The notes under the pieces were generated by a model. It worked only from the letters and a program-made list of their open reading frames with translations. It was not told the DNA's origin and made no database searches. A stretch of DNA of 23,491 nucleotides from contig JAGLRT010000120.1 of assembly GCA_023136155.1 (NCBI GenBank), positions 1 to 23,491 of the forward strand. Reading direction: 5' to 3'. The position numbers and the translations under genes are program-made. Origin of the DNA: Methanosarcinales archaeon. GTDB taxonomy: Archaea > Halobacteriota > Methanosarcinia > Methanosarcinales > Methanocomedenaceae. This document shows positions 6,836 through 13,312 of the stretch, piece after piece. Every line of letters begins with the position of its first letter. Position 1 is the stretch's first letter.

Positions 6836-7849
6836 TCAATGTACAATCTTCCCAAGCAAATAAGATATGTCCCCTGGACTCAAATCCTTACTCTCTTTGG
6901 TCAGTATATTCTCCACAAATTCATTGAACCCCTCATTATCCCTTATCTCCCGCACAAACTTTTCTAAAACATCCTCATCTGCCAATAAATCTGAGACCAC
7001 ATTAAGTGTCGAAAAATCGAATTCATTTTTCCAGCGCTTCTCATAATCAGCAATATTATTTTCACCAGACATAACTCCTGCCAGGACCTCAGCGGCAATT
7101 TCACCGGACCGCCTTGCGTAGTATATGCCTTCCCCTTCAAAGGGGGATACAAATCCGGCAGCATCCCCGGCCAATAAGACTCTGCTGAAATATGTTCTTT
7201 CTACAGGTCCCCCCACTGGAATCAATGCCTTATCTCCAGGGATATCAGGATAGTCAATCAGGGAGGATGTACCTGTCAACACATAATCCTTTTTTGGAGC
7301 GACCCAGGAATACCCGTCCGTTTTCATATCCATTTCAAAATAGCTATCAGGCGTTGCATCTTTTCGTTGCTGCATACAATATGCATATTGTTTCAAACCG
7401 CCGAACTGAGTGGCCAGGTCTGACACACCTGATGCAATGACAACATAATCCGCATATACGACATCCTTTTTTGTTTTGATCTCAATCCACTGGTCGGTTT
7501 CATGAAGTGAAACAACAGCATCTTTTTTCAACTCAGAACCTGCAGACAGGGCTTTATTAAGATTGAAATTATCATAGGTCTCCCTGTCTATGGAATACTC
7601 AAATGCCTGCCGGTAATTAATTTCACCATTGATATCCCTGAATGATATTTTGACCCCCTTCAATTTCCTCTCAATGTACACTTCATCTGTTTCAAACTCT
7701 CTGACGTATTGTGCCGTTAGAATTCCTGCACAGACCTTTTTTTTGTTACATGGGTCGATTAGCAAAGTCCTGTATCCAAGTGAAGCCAGCCCTATTGCTG
7801 CAAAAGATCCGGCAGGCCCTGCACCAATTACAGCAGCATCATACTTCAT
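6836..7849 (-). CDS. Geranylgeranyl-reductase-family flavoprotein
   Basis: A 337-residue FAD enzyme, slightly shorter than the usual 390-410 of archaeal digeranylgeranylglycerophospholipid reductases. The N-terminus M-K-Y-D-A-A-V-I-G-A-G-P-A-G binds FAD (G9-x-G11-x-x-G14). A C-A-G-I-L segment near residue 40 matches the conserved Cys region of the family. The second FAD signature, L-L-A-G-D-A-A-G-F-V-S-P-F-E-G-E-G-I, lies near residues 240-257 and is characteristic of this family. Relatives hydrogenate isoprenoid chains of archaeal membrane lipids or quinones. The C-terminal region is short, so the substrate may differ. A GAGGT site lies 8 bases before the ATG. It overlaps the upstream membrane-protein gene by 11 bases, so the three genes form one operon. 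Confidence 0.85.
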   Translation of the reverse strand: MKYDAAVIGAGPAGSFAAIGLASLGYRTLLIDPCNKKKVCAGILTAQYVREFETDEVYIERKLKGVKISFRDINGEINYRQAFEYSIDRETYDNFNLNKALSAGSELKKDAVVSLHETDQWIEIKTKKDVVYADYVVIASGVSDLATQFGGLKQYAYCMQQRKDATPDSYFEMDMKTDGYSWVAPKKDYVLTGTSSLIDYPDIPGDKALIPVGGPVERTYFSRVLLAGDAAGFVSPFEGEGIYYARRSGEIAAEVLAGVMSGENNIADYEKRWKNEFDFSTLNVVSDLLADEDVLEKFVREIRDNEGFNEFVENILTKESKDLSPGDISYLLGKIVH

Positions 7850-8363
7850 TGGTGAACCTCGATGTCAAAGAATTTGTCAAAATATATGCCAGATCAAAAA
7901 CAAGGAGAATTATCAGGGTATTCAATTTCAGGATATTCAAGATCACTAAAATTAGTATCCCGGTTTTCAGGATAATCCTATAATCAAATATAAATTTCAG
8001 GGATCCTGGAATCCTGATGAAATCTTTCAACTCGTCCAGGGCAGCCATGGCTCCGACCAGTAACACTAATGGGGAAAGTGTGTTGACATACAAAAAATTA
8101 ATAATGAGTATGCCAAAAAGCCCAAAGTAATGACCAGTACTGTTTATCTTTCCGGTTATCAGACATCCAAGCACAATACCGCCAAAAAGGTAGGATGCGC
8201 CAATGTCCATCATCACTAAATATCCCATCAACAATCCATAAGCAAGCCCGCTTGGTATGGCAAAAAAAGGATGAATTGCCATATTTTTATCAGTGATATC
8301 ATCAGTGAATTTTATCAATGATCCTGATAGAAAGCTTAGACTGATTAGTGTTAGTAAGGACAT
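7839..8363 (-). CDS. Polytopic membrane protein with Asp motifs, unknown
   Basis: A 174-residue protein with about five or six hydrophobic helices. Two acidic, lysine-bearing loops stand out: K-F-T-D-D-I-T-D-K-N near residue 18, and A-A-L-D-E-L-K-D-F-I near the middle. Such Asp clusters at the membrane face recall metal-diphosphate sites of prenyl- or nucleotidyl-transferases, but it is too short for UbiA and does not match the CDP-archaeol synthase patterns I know. It is the first gene of the cluster with the geranylgeranyl-reductase-like gene, which it overlaps by 11 bases. A minus-strand TATA-like AAATAATATAAG (about 8402-8413) lies about 45 bases before the ATG. A role in lipid or isoprenoid modification is inference from context. 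Confidence 0.72.
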   Translation of the reverse strand: MSLLTLISLSFLSGSLIKFTDDITDKNMAIHPFFAIPSGLAYGLLMGYLVMMDIGASYLFGGIVLGCLITGKINSTGHYFGLFGILIINFLYVNTLSPLVLLVGAMAALDELKDFIRIPGSLKFIFDYRIILKTGILILVILNILKLNTLIILLVFDLAYILTNSLTSRFTNEV

Positions 8364-8427
8364 CTGCCTGGATAAATCTCTGAGATTGCGGGATATTAGC
8401 TTATATTATTTAGTTTGTAAATAATAA

Positions 8428-9168
8428 TCAATACGCATATAAATTACCGTAGGGCCTGCTGCTTATGGCTTTTAATTTAATGAATGGTCCGGACATTATC
8501 TCCTCTACATCATGCCCGAAATGCCCGCACCACTCTTTCACATGCTTGGTTACCAGCTTCACATCCTTTTCATCAAGCTCAAAAACAGCCACCTCGGCGC
8601 CCAGTTGATAATCTTCAACCTCACCGCGCAGGAATATCACACCACCATGCATACCAGTACCCAGGTAGTCACCGGTAATGGGCTTATCCTCACCAGAACC
8701 CAACCCCAGCAGTATCATTACACCGCCAGCCATGTATTCTCCATAGAAATCACCGGCACAACCCCCTGCCACTATGGCAGGGACCTGGGATTTGTATTCC
8801 TTCATGTGAATACCGACACGGTATCCAACATCGCCCTCTATCATGAGCTTCCCGCCACGCATACCGTAACCTATCACATCTCCAACCATGCCGTGGATAA
8901 TTATCTCACCACTGTTCATAGTATTGGCGATGCCATCCTGCCCATTGGCAAACACTTCAATGGATGGGCCGTTCATGAACATGCCCAGGTTATTTCCCGG
9001 CGTACCGTTTATGGTTATCCTGGCCTTCGCCTTGATACCATCCCCGATATACCGCTGCCCGTTTATGTTGTCCAGAACGAACTCAGTATCGCCATCCTCT
9101 ATGGCAGTCCTTATCATCTTGTTCAATTCCCTGTAGTACATTCCTTTAGCATCAATAGTCATTACCAT
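8428..9168 (-). CDS. Glutamate synthase GXGXG-domain subunit (GltB3 type)
   Basis: The product is 246 residues long, starting at the ATG at 9168; GAGGTGA (9174-9180) lies 5 bases before it and overlaps the end of the preceding gene. A longer frame to 9243 would run far into that gene and is rejected. The protein is the right-handed beta-helix C-terminal domain of glutamate synthase as a separate chain. It has repeated G-x-x-G-x-x-M/G turns such as N-G-T-P-G-N-N-L-G, G-M-V-G-D-V-I-G-Y-G-M-R-G-G, A-G-G-C-A-G-D-F-Y-G-E-Y-M-A-G-G and T-G-M-H-G-G-V-I. In the full enzyme this domain supports the ammonia tunnel between the amidotransferase and synthase sites. It is the last gene of the run, with 10 bases between stop and start. 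Confidence 0.9.
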   Translation of the reverse strand: MVMTIDAKGMYYRELNKMIRTAIEDGDTEFVLDNINGQRYIGDGIKAKARITINGTPGNNLGMFMNGPSIEVFANGQDGIANTMNSGEIIIHGMVGDVIGYGMRGGKLMIEGDVGYRVGIHMKEYKSQVPAIVAGGCAGDFYGEYMAGGVMILLGLGSGEDKPITGDYLGTGMHGGVIFLRGEVEDYQLGAEVAVFELDEKDVKLVTKHVKEWCGHFGHDVEEIMSGPFIKLKAISSRPYGNLYAY

Positions 9169-9178
9169 ACCAGTCACC

Positions 9179-10708
9179 TCACATGCCCACACCAGCGGGC
9201 TTAACACCCAGTATTTCAAGTGTCTCCTTATCCAGGCCAACACCTCTCAGTCGTTCTCTGCTGCCCCTTAAGCTCTCGATGCTGTTAACACCCAAAGAAC
9301 CCAGCACTTCCTGCAGTTCATGGCCCCATGCCGTCAGCAAGTTGCACAACCGCTTTGAACCCACATCAGGGTTTAACCTTCGTGTCAATTCGGGCCGCTG
9401 GGTGGCGATACCCCATGCGCAGTTACCGGTATAGCATTTCTGGCATACCCTGCATCCCAGTGCCACCAGTGCAGCCGTACCAATAACACATGCATCAGCT
9501 CCCAGTGCAATAGCCTTGGCAACATCAGCAGCCTCACGAATACTGCCAGCGCACACAAGACTGGCCTGATTGCGGATACCCTCATCCCTGAGCCTCTGGT
9601 CAACAGCGGCCAGGGCCAGTTCAATGGGTATACCCACATTGTCCCTGATAATAGCCGGAGTGGCACCTGTGCCGCCCCTGAACCCGTCAATAGTAACAAT
9701 ATCGGCCCCTGCCCGTACAATCCCACTGGCAATAGCAGCCACGTTGTGCACGGCCGCTATCTTGACCGAAACAGGCTTTTCATAATCAGTAGCCTCCTTG
9801 ATGGCAAATATCAACTGTGACAGGTCTTCGATACTGTAAATATCATGATGTGGTGCCGGAGACAAAGCATCTGTACCTGCAGGTATCATCCGAGTCTTTG
9901 AAATCTCCAGTCCGACCTTTTCACCAGGAAGGTGCCCACCAATACCAGGCTTAGCACCCTGTCCGATCTTTATCTCCACAGCCGCACTGGCTTTCAGGTA
10001 ATCACTGTGTACTCCGAACCTGCCGGAAGCCACTTGCACCATAATGCGGCCCGAATAAGGATACAGGTCCTCATGCAGTCCACCCTCTCCGGTATTCATC
10101 AATGTCCCCATCTTATTAGCAGCAATTGCCAGTGACTTGTGCACATTATGGCTCACAGCACCATAGCTCATAGCTGCAAATATCACTGGTATATCCAGCT
10201 GTATCTGTGGAGCAAGCTGCGTCTTCAACTTGACATTATTATGCTCGTCCCGCTCGAACTCCAGGTGGTTTGGCTTGCTACCAAGGAATGTTCGCAATTC
10301 CATGGGTTCCCGCAGCGGGTCAATGGACGGATTTGTGACCTGGCACGCATCAATGAGCAAGTGGTCCCACAATATAGGATACGGCTTGGGGTTACCCATG
10401 CCGGTAAGTAATATCCCGCCGGTCTCGGCCTGTTTTAGGGTATTCTGCCTTATACGTTCGGTCCAGTTGGCATTTTCCTTGTACGTTATGGGATGAGGAG
10501 TTATTGAAATGGCATTCTCAGGACAAAATGTAGTACACCTGTGACAAGCTACACATTTGCTGTGGTCAGGAGTGACCTTATCCTTGAATTGCATACAACC
10601 AAAACTGCAATTTAACACACATCGTTTACAACGCCTACACTGATCATGATCCACCTTGACATGGAACTCAGGTGGTATCTGGGATACCGACGACAATTCT
10701 GTTACCAT
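9179..10708 (-). CDS. Archaeal glutamate synthase FMN/Fe-S subunit (GltB2 type)
   Basis: A 509-residue central synthase subunit that condenses 2-oxoglutarate with ammonia and reduces the product to glutamate. Residues 24-34 and 52-62 are two [4Fe-4S] ferredoxin motifs (C24, C27, C30, C34; C52, C55, C58, C62), the archaeal N-terminal extension. A TIM barrel follows with typical segments G-E-G-G-L-H-E-D-L, K-I-G-Q-G-A-K-P-G-I-G-G-H, D-G-F-R-G-G-T-G-A-T-P and G-A-D-A-C-V-I-G-T-A for FMN and substrate. C-R-V-C-Q-K-C-Y-T-G-N-C near residue 425 is the iron-sulfur site of the synthase. No NADPH-oxidising beta subunit is encoded nearby, so electrons presumably enter through the ferredoxin domain. Its start abuts the stop of the amidotransferase gene directly. 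Confidence 0.93.
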   Translation of the reverse strand: MVTELSSVSQIPPEFHVKVDHDQCRRCKRCVLNCSFGCMQFKDKVTPDHSKCVACHRCTTFCPENAISITPHPITYKENANWTERIRQNTLKQAETGGILLTGMGNPKPYPILWDHLLIDACQVTNPSIDPLREPMELRTFLGSKPNHLEFERDEHNNVKLKTQLAPQIQLDIPVIFAAMSYGAVSHNVHKSLAIAANKMGTLMNTGEGGLHEDLYPYSGRIMVQVASGRFGVHSDYLKASAAVEIKIGQGAKPGIGGHLPGEKVGLEISKTRMIPAGTDALSPAPHHDIYSIEDLSQLIFAIKEATDYEKPVSVKIAAVHNVAAIASGIVRAGADIVTIDGFRGGTGATPAIIRDNVGIPIELALAAVDQRLRDEGIRNQASLVCAGSIREAADVAKAIALGADACVIGTAALVALGCRVCQKCYTGNCAWGIATQRPELTRRLNPDVGSKRLCNLLTAWGHELQEVLGSLGVNSIESLRGSRERLRGVGLDKETLEILGVKPAGVGM

Positions 10709-11788
10709 TTATTCCACATCCCCGTTTAAGGTACCAATGACAGCTTCACCAGCTTTCGGACTCCAGACAATATCCAGATCAGGCTCTATCTCCCGTATGG
10801 CACTCTCTTCAGACGACATATACAACATATCATCCTTGCGCCCGCAGGTCATTGGACGCAGTTTAATCCTGTCATTCAGGCCCATCATACCTCTGCTGTG
10901 TCCAAGTATTATACTATAGGGACCGTTTAACAGCGCTCCGCCATAAACCATCCTGATGGCGGTCATCAATTCCTTGACCTGTGGTTCCATCCTGTCAATG
11001 CTGTCCCAAAATGGAGCCGATAAGGCCTTGATCGCCATTTCCATGGGAAGGTTGTGCCTGCGTACCAGCAGATCGAAGAGATACGCCACGACTTCTGTAT
11101 CGGTCCGCAACTCAAGCTTGTATCCGAACATTTCAAGGTAACGCTTGTTGATGCCGTATGAGGATATCTCGCCATTATGTACGATGCTCCAGTCAAGCAG
11201 TCCGAACGGGTGGGCTCCACCCCACCAGCCAGGAGTATTGGTAGGGAACCGGCCGTGTGAGGTCCAGATATATCCTTTGTATTCTTCCAGCTTATAGAAA
11301 TGACCAATATCCTCAGGATATCCCACACCCTTGAAAGCACCCATATTCTTTCCTGAAGATGATACGAATGAACCAGGAACCTTTGAGTTTATCTCCATGA
11401 CCTTATTAACCACATATTCCCTATCTTCGACAAACTCCAGTTTTTTTTCGTCTACATTCAGGAAATATCTCCATAATAATGGTGGGTTGGTAATATTACC
11501 AAATGGCCGGGTTGGTATAATCTCATCCTTTTCGACAATAAAATGGTCTTTGACGTACTCATCGAAATTCTCTTTGGCAGCAAGGTCATCAAACATCATA
11601 TGGAATGCATACTGGTCTGAACGCCTGGGATATATACCATAAGCTGCAAAACCCCCACCAAGTCCGTTTGATCTGTCATGCATCAGGGCAATGGAATTAA
11701 TTATAGCAGAGCCGTCTATTCTATCTCCACTTTCACACATCAATCCCGATATCGCACATCCGCTGGGTATTCGCGTATTACATCTCAT
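10709..11788 (-). CDS. Glutamate synthase class II amidotransferase subunit (GltB1 type)
   Basis: A 359-residue Ntn-type glutamine amidotransferase that releases ammonia from glutamine. The N-terminus M-R-C-N-T-R-I-P-S-G-C-A-I-S-G-L-M suggests a ten-residue propeptide, with C11 as the exposed nucleophile after cleavage; this fits the C-x-I-x-G pattern of the family. Other class II features are L-G-G-G-F-A-A-Y-G, S-H-G-R-F-P-T-N-T-P-G-W-W-G-G, H-N-G-E-I-S-S-Y-G and L-R-T-D-T-E-V. In bacterial enzymes this is domain 1 of one long chain; here it is separate. It overlaps the upstream HdrB-HdrC fusion by four bases (ATGA at 11788-11785), which implies translational coupling. It lies directly before the synthase subunit with no gap. 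Confidence 0.9.
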   Translation of the reverse strand: MRCNTRIPSGCAISGLMCESGDRIDGSAIINSIALMHDRSNGLGGGFAAYGIYPRRSDQYAFHMMFDDLAAKENFDEYVKDHFIVEKDEIIPTRPFGNITNPPLLWRYFLNVDEKKLEFVEDREYVVNKVMEINSKVPGSFVSSSGKNMGAFKGVGYPEDIGHFYKLEEYKGYIWTSHGRFPTNTPGWWGGAHPFGLLDWSIVHNGEISSYGINKRYLEMFGYKLELRTDTEVVAYLFDLLVRRHNLPMEMAIKALSAPFWDSIDRMEPQVKELMTAIRMVYGGALLNGPYSIILGHSRGMMGLNDRIKLRPMTCGRKDDMLYMSSEESAIREIEPDLDIVWSPKAGEAVIGTLNGDVE

Positions 11789-13116
11789 TGGCTCTCACTC
11801 TCCTTATCTAATTCTAGCAGTATTCTCAAATCTTTGCTCCCGCTCTTGGGGAGTTCAGGTAATTTTAATTTCTTTCTCATTGCCGTAGGCTCACCCAACC
11901 TACCAGTCCCTAACAGCATTTTGATACCCCCGTCCACACCTTCAGGTGTTATATTCATCTGGTAAGCTAACTGCTTTAAGTTTTCGAAAACCTTGTTCAT
12001 TCCGAACTTCTGAGGACACAATTCAAAGCAGGTATAACAGCTAATACACCGCCAGACATCAGGGCCATTTAATACTTCGTCTAATTTTCCTGCCAGAATA
12101 TCACCAATGACCCGGTTAGGATCAAAATCCGGATTTATCTTGACTACATGGCAATCATCCATGCATGCTCCGCACTGATAACACCTTTCAAGCATATCAA
12201 GGTCAAAACTCTTTTTTACATCTTCCAGATACGCTGTTCTCTGGCCCCATTTTTCCAAAAATGGTGTAGTATCGACCCTGTGCATTTTCATGCCCATCTC
12301 CTCAGGTGAAAAACCAAAACTTAGTCCCAGTATTTCAGTTAAATAGATAACAGGCATGTCAATATGTTCACCCTTTTTTCGCATCAGGTATTGCTTGGAG
12401 TCATATTGGTTAAAGCATGCAGGACATGCCGTGGTCATTCCATCAGCTATTTGTTGGGTCTCCAGCAGTTTCTCTCTGGCCATGGCAATAGCAGCATCGG
12501 ATTCGCCAACCGAGTTCAGGTCATTCCCGCAACACATCATCTTGGTATTATAATCAACACTCAGGGCACCAGTGGCTTCCACCAGTACATCGAACTTACT
12601 GGGACGGTTGGGGTCATCAAAGTGAATAGCACTACTCGGCCGCACCATATGACAGCCATAATGTACTGCCAGTTTCATGCCGGAGAGGGGTTTTACTACC
12701 TTTTTCCTGATCTCTGCAGCCGTAACATCGTCATGGAGTACCTGCACCAGGTGTTTTACTTTAACCTTGCCAGTATATTCCAGGCCGACACGTGCAAGTT
12801 CCTGATTCACGGAATCATACAGATTTAAGTCCATGTTCAGGTCAGTGACCACTGCCTTAAGACTGCTAAAACAGCCATTACAAGGGGTGAGGATATCCAA
12901 TCCTGCTGCTTCTGCCAATGCCAGGTTGCGTGCACCTGTTACATACCAGGTTTTGCTACCTATGACCTTGGCTATGGATTTGGTAGGGCAACACGTGGTG
13001 CCTTCCAGGTCGGTTGTTTGTATGCCAAGCTCAGAGAGTACCATTCTAATGGATTTCTCCATGAATGGAAATCGAGCAGGTATAGTACAACCAAGAAACA
13101 TCGCATAATGAGACAT
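11785..13116 (-). CDS. HdrB-HdrC fusion protein linked to glutamate synthase
   Basis: A 443-residue single chain. Residues 1-290 are HdrB-like, with two complete CCG motifs: C10, C42-C43, C79, C82 and C155, C195-C196, C231, C234. These bind the unusual [4Fe-4S] clusters that split the CoM-S-S-CoB disulfide. Residues 308-370 are HdrC-like, with two ferredoxin motifs (C312, C315, C318, C322; C357, C360, C363, C367-P). In most methanogens HdrB and HdrC are separate. A separate HdrCBA set lies just upstream with its own promoter, so this is a paralogue. Coupling to the amidotransferase by an ATGA overlap suggests it works with glutamate synthase, possibly as an electron donor; this is inference. 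A glycolate-oxidase or lactate-utilisation-type role (GlpC/LldE relatives) is a weaker alternative. AGGAG precedes the ATG. Confidence 0.88.
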   Translation of the reverse strand: MSHYAMFLGCTIPARFPFMEKSIRMVLSELGIQTTDLEGTTCCPTKSIAKVIGSKTWYVTGARNLALAEAAGLDILTPCNGCFSSLKAVVTDLNMDLNLYDSVNQELARVGLEYTGKVKVKHLVQVLHDDVTAAEIRKKVVKPLSGMKLAVHYGCHMVRPSSAIHFDDPNRPSKFDVLVEATGALSVDYNTKMMCCGNDLNSVGESDAAIAMAREKLLETQQIADGMTTACPACFNQYDSKQYLMRKKGEHIDMPVIYLTEILGLSFGFSPEEMGMKMHRVDTTPFLEKWGQRTAYLEDVKKSFDLDMLERCYQCGACMDDCHVVKINPDFDPNRVIGDILAGKLDEVLNGPDVWRCISCYTCFELCPQKFGMNKVFENLKQLAYQMNITPEGVDGGIKMLLGTGRLGEPTAMRKKLKLPELPKSGSKDLRILLELDKESESQ

Positions 13117-13179
13117 TAAATCAAGCTCCTATTTTTTTATAAATGTTGACGCTAGTAGGTAGGTCACTAATGATGTGCC

Positions 13180-13190
13180 AATATATAAAA
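13180..13190 (-). promoter_or_regulatory. Probable TATA box for hdrBC-glt operon
   Basis: A minus-strand TTTTATATATT, about 70 bases before the fusion-gene ATG, places transcription start near 13160 and gives a leader of roughly 45 bases carrying the AGGAG site. A second AT-rich candidate, TATATAAT, lies near 13200-13208. Either separates this operon from hdrCBA. Confidence 0.4.
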
Positions 13191-13243
13191 TCAACGGTGA
13201 TTATATACTACACGCCAGTGAGGGCAATCTCAAACAGGGAATC

Positions 13244-13299
13244 CCCATTTCATTTTGCACATCCAGATTGTCTCTCCGGCCAGGAACAAATGAAATGGG
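13244..13299. repeat. 12-bp inverted repeat after hdrA
   Basis: The arms CCCATTTCATTT (13244-13255) and AAATGAAATGGG (13288-13299) pair perfectly around a 32-base loop, and the flanks continue with one mismatch. The repeat begins 14 bases past the hdrA stop. No long T-run follows on the minus strand, so it is not a simple terminator. It may protect the hdrA mRNA 3' end, act as a regulator site for the hdrBC-glt promoter, or pair with a small RNA. Confidence 0.7.
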
Positions 13300-13312
13300 A
13301 ATAAGAATGGGT

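Noticed and set aside
8512..9204. 230-codon plus-strand open frame
   Set aside because: It lies antisense to the GXGXG subunit gene. Its composition is His/Tyr/Thr-rich with no domain pattern, which is expected of a reverse-strand shadow.
9169..9243. Upstream extension of the GXGXG subunit to 9243
   Set aside because: It would overlap the preceding synthase gene by 65 bases, whereas a strong ribosome site (GAGGTGA) points to the ATG at 9168.
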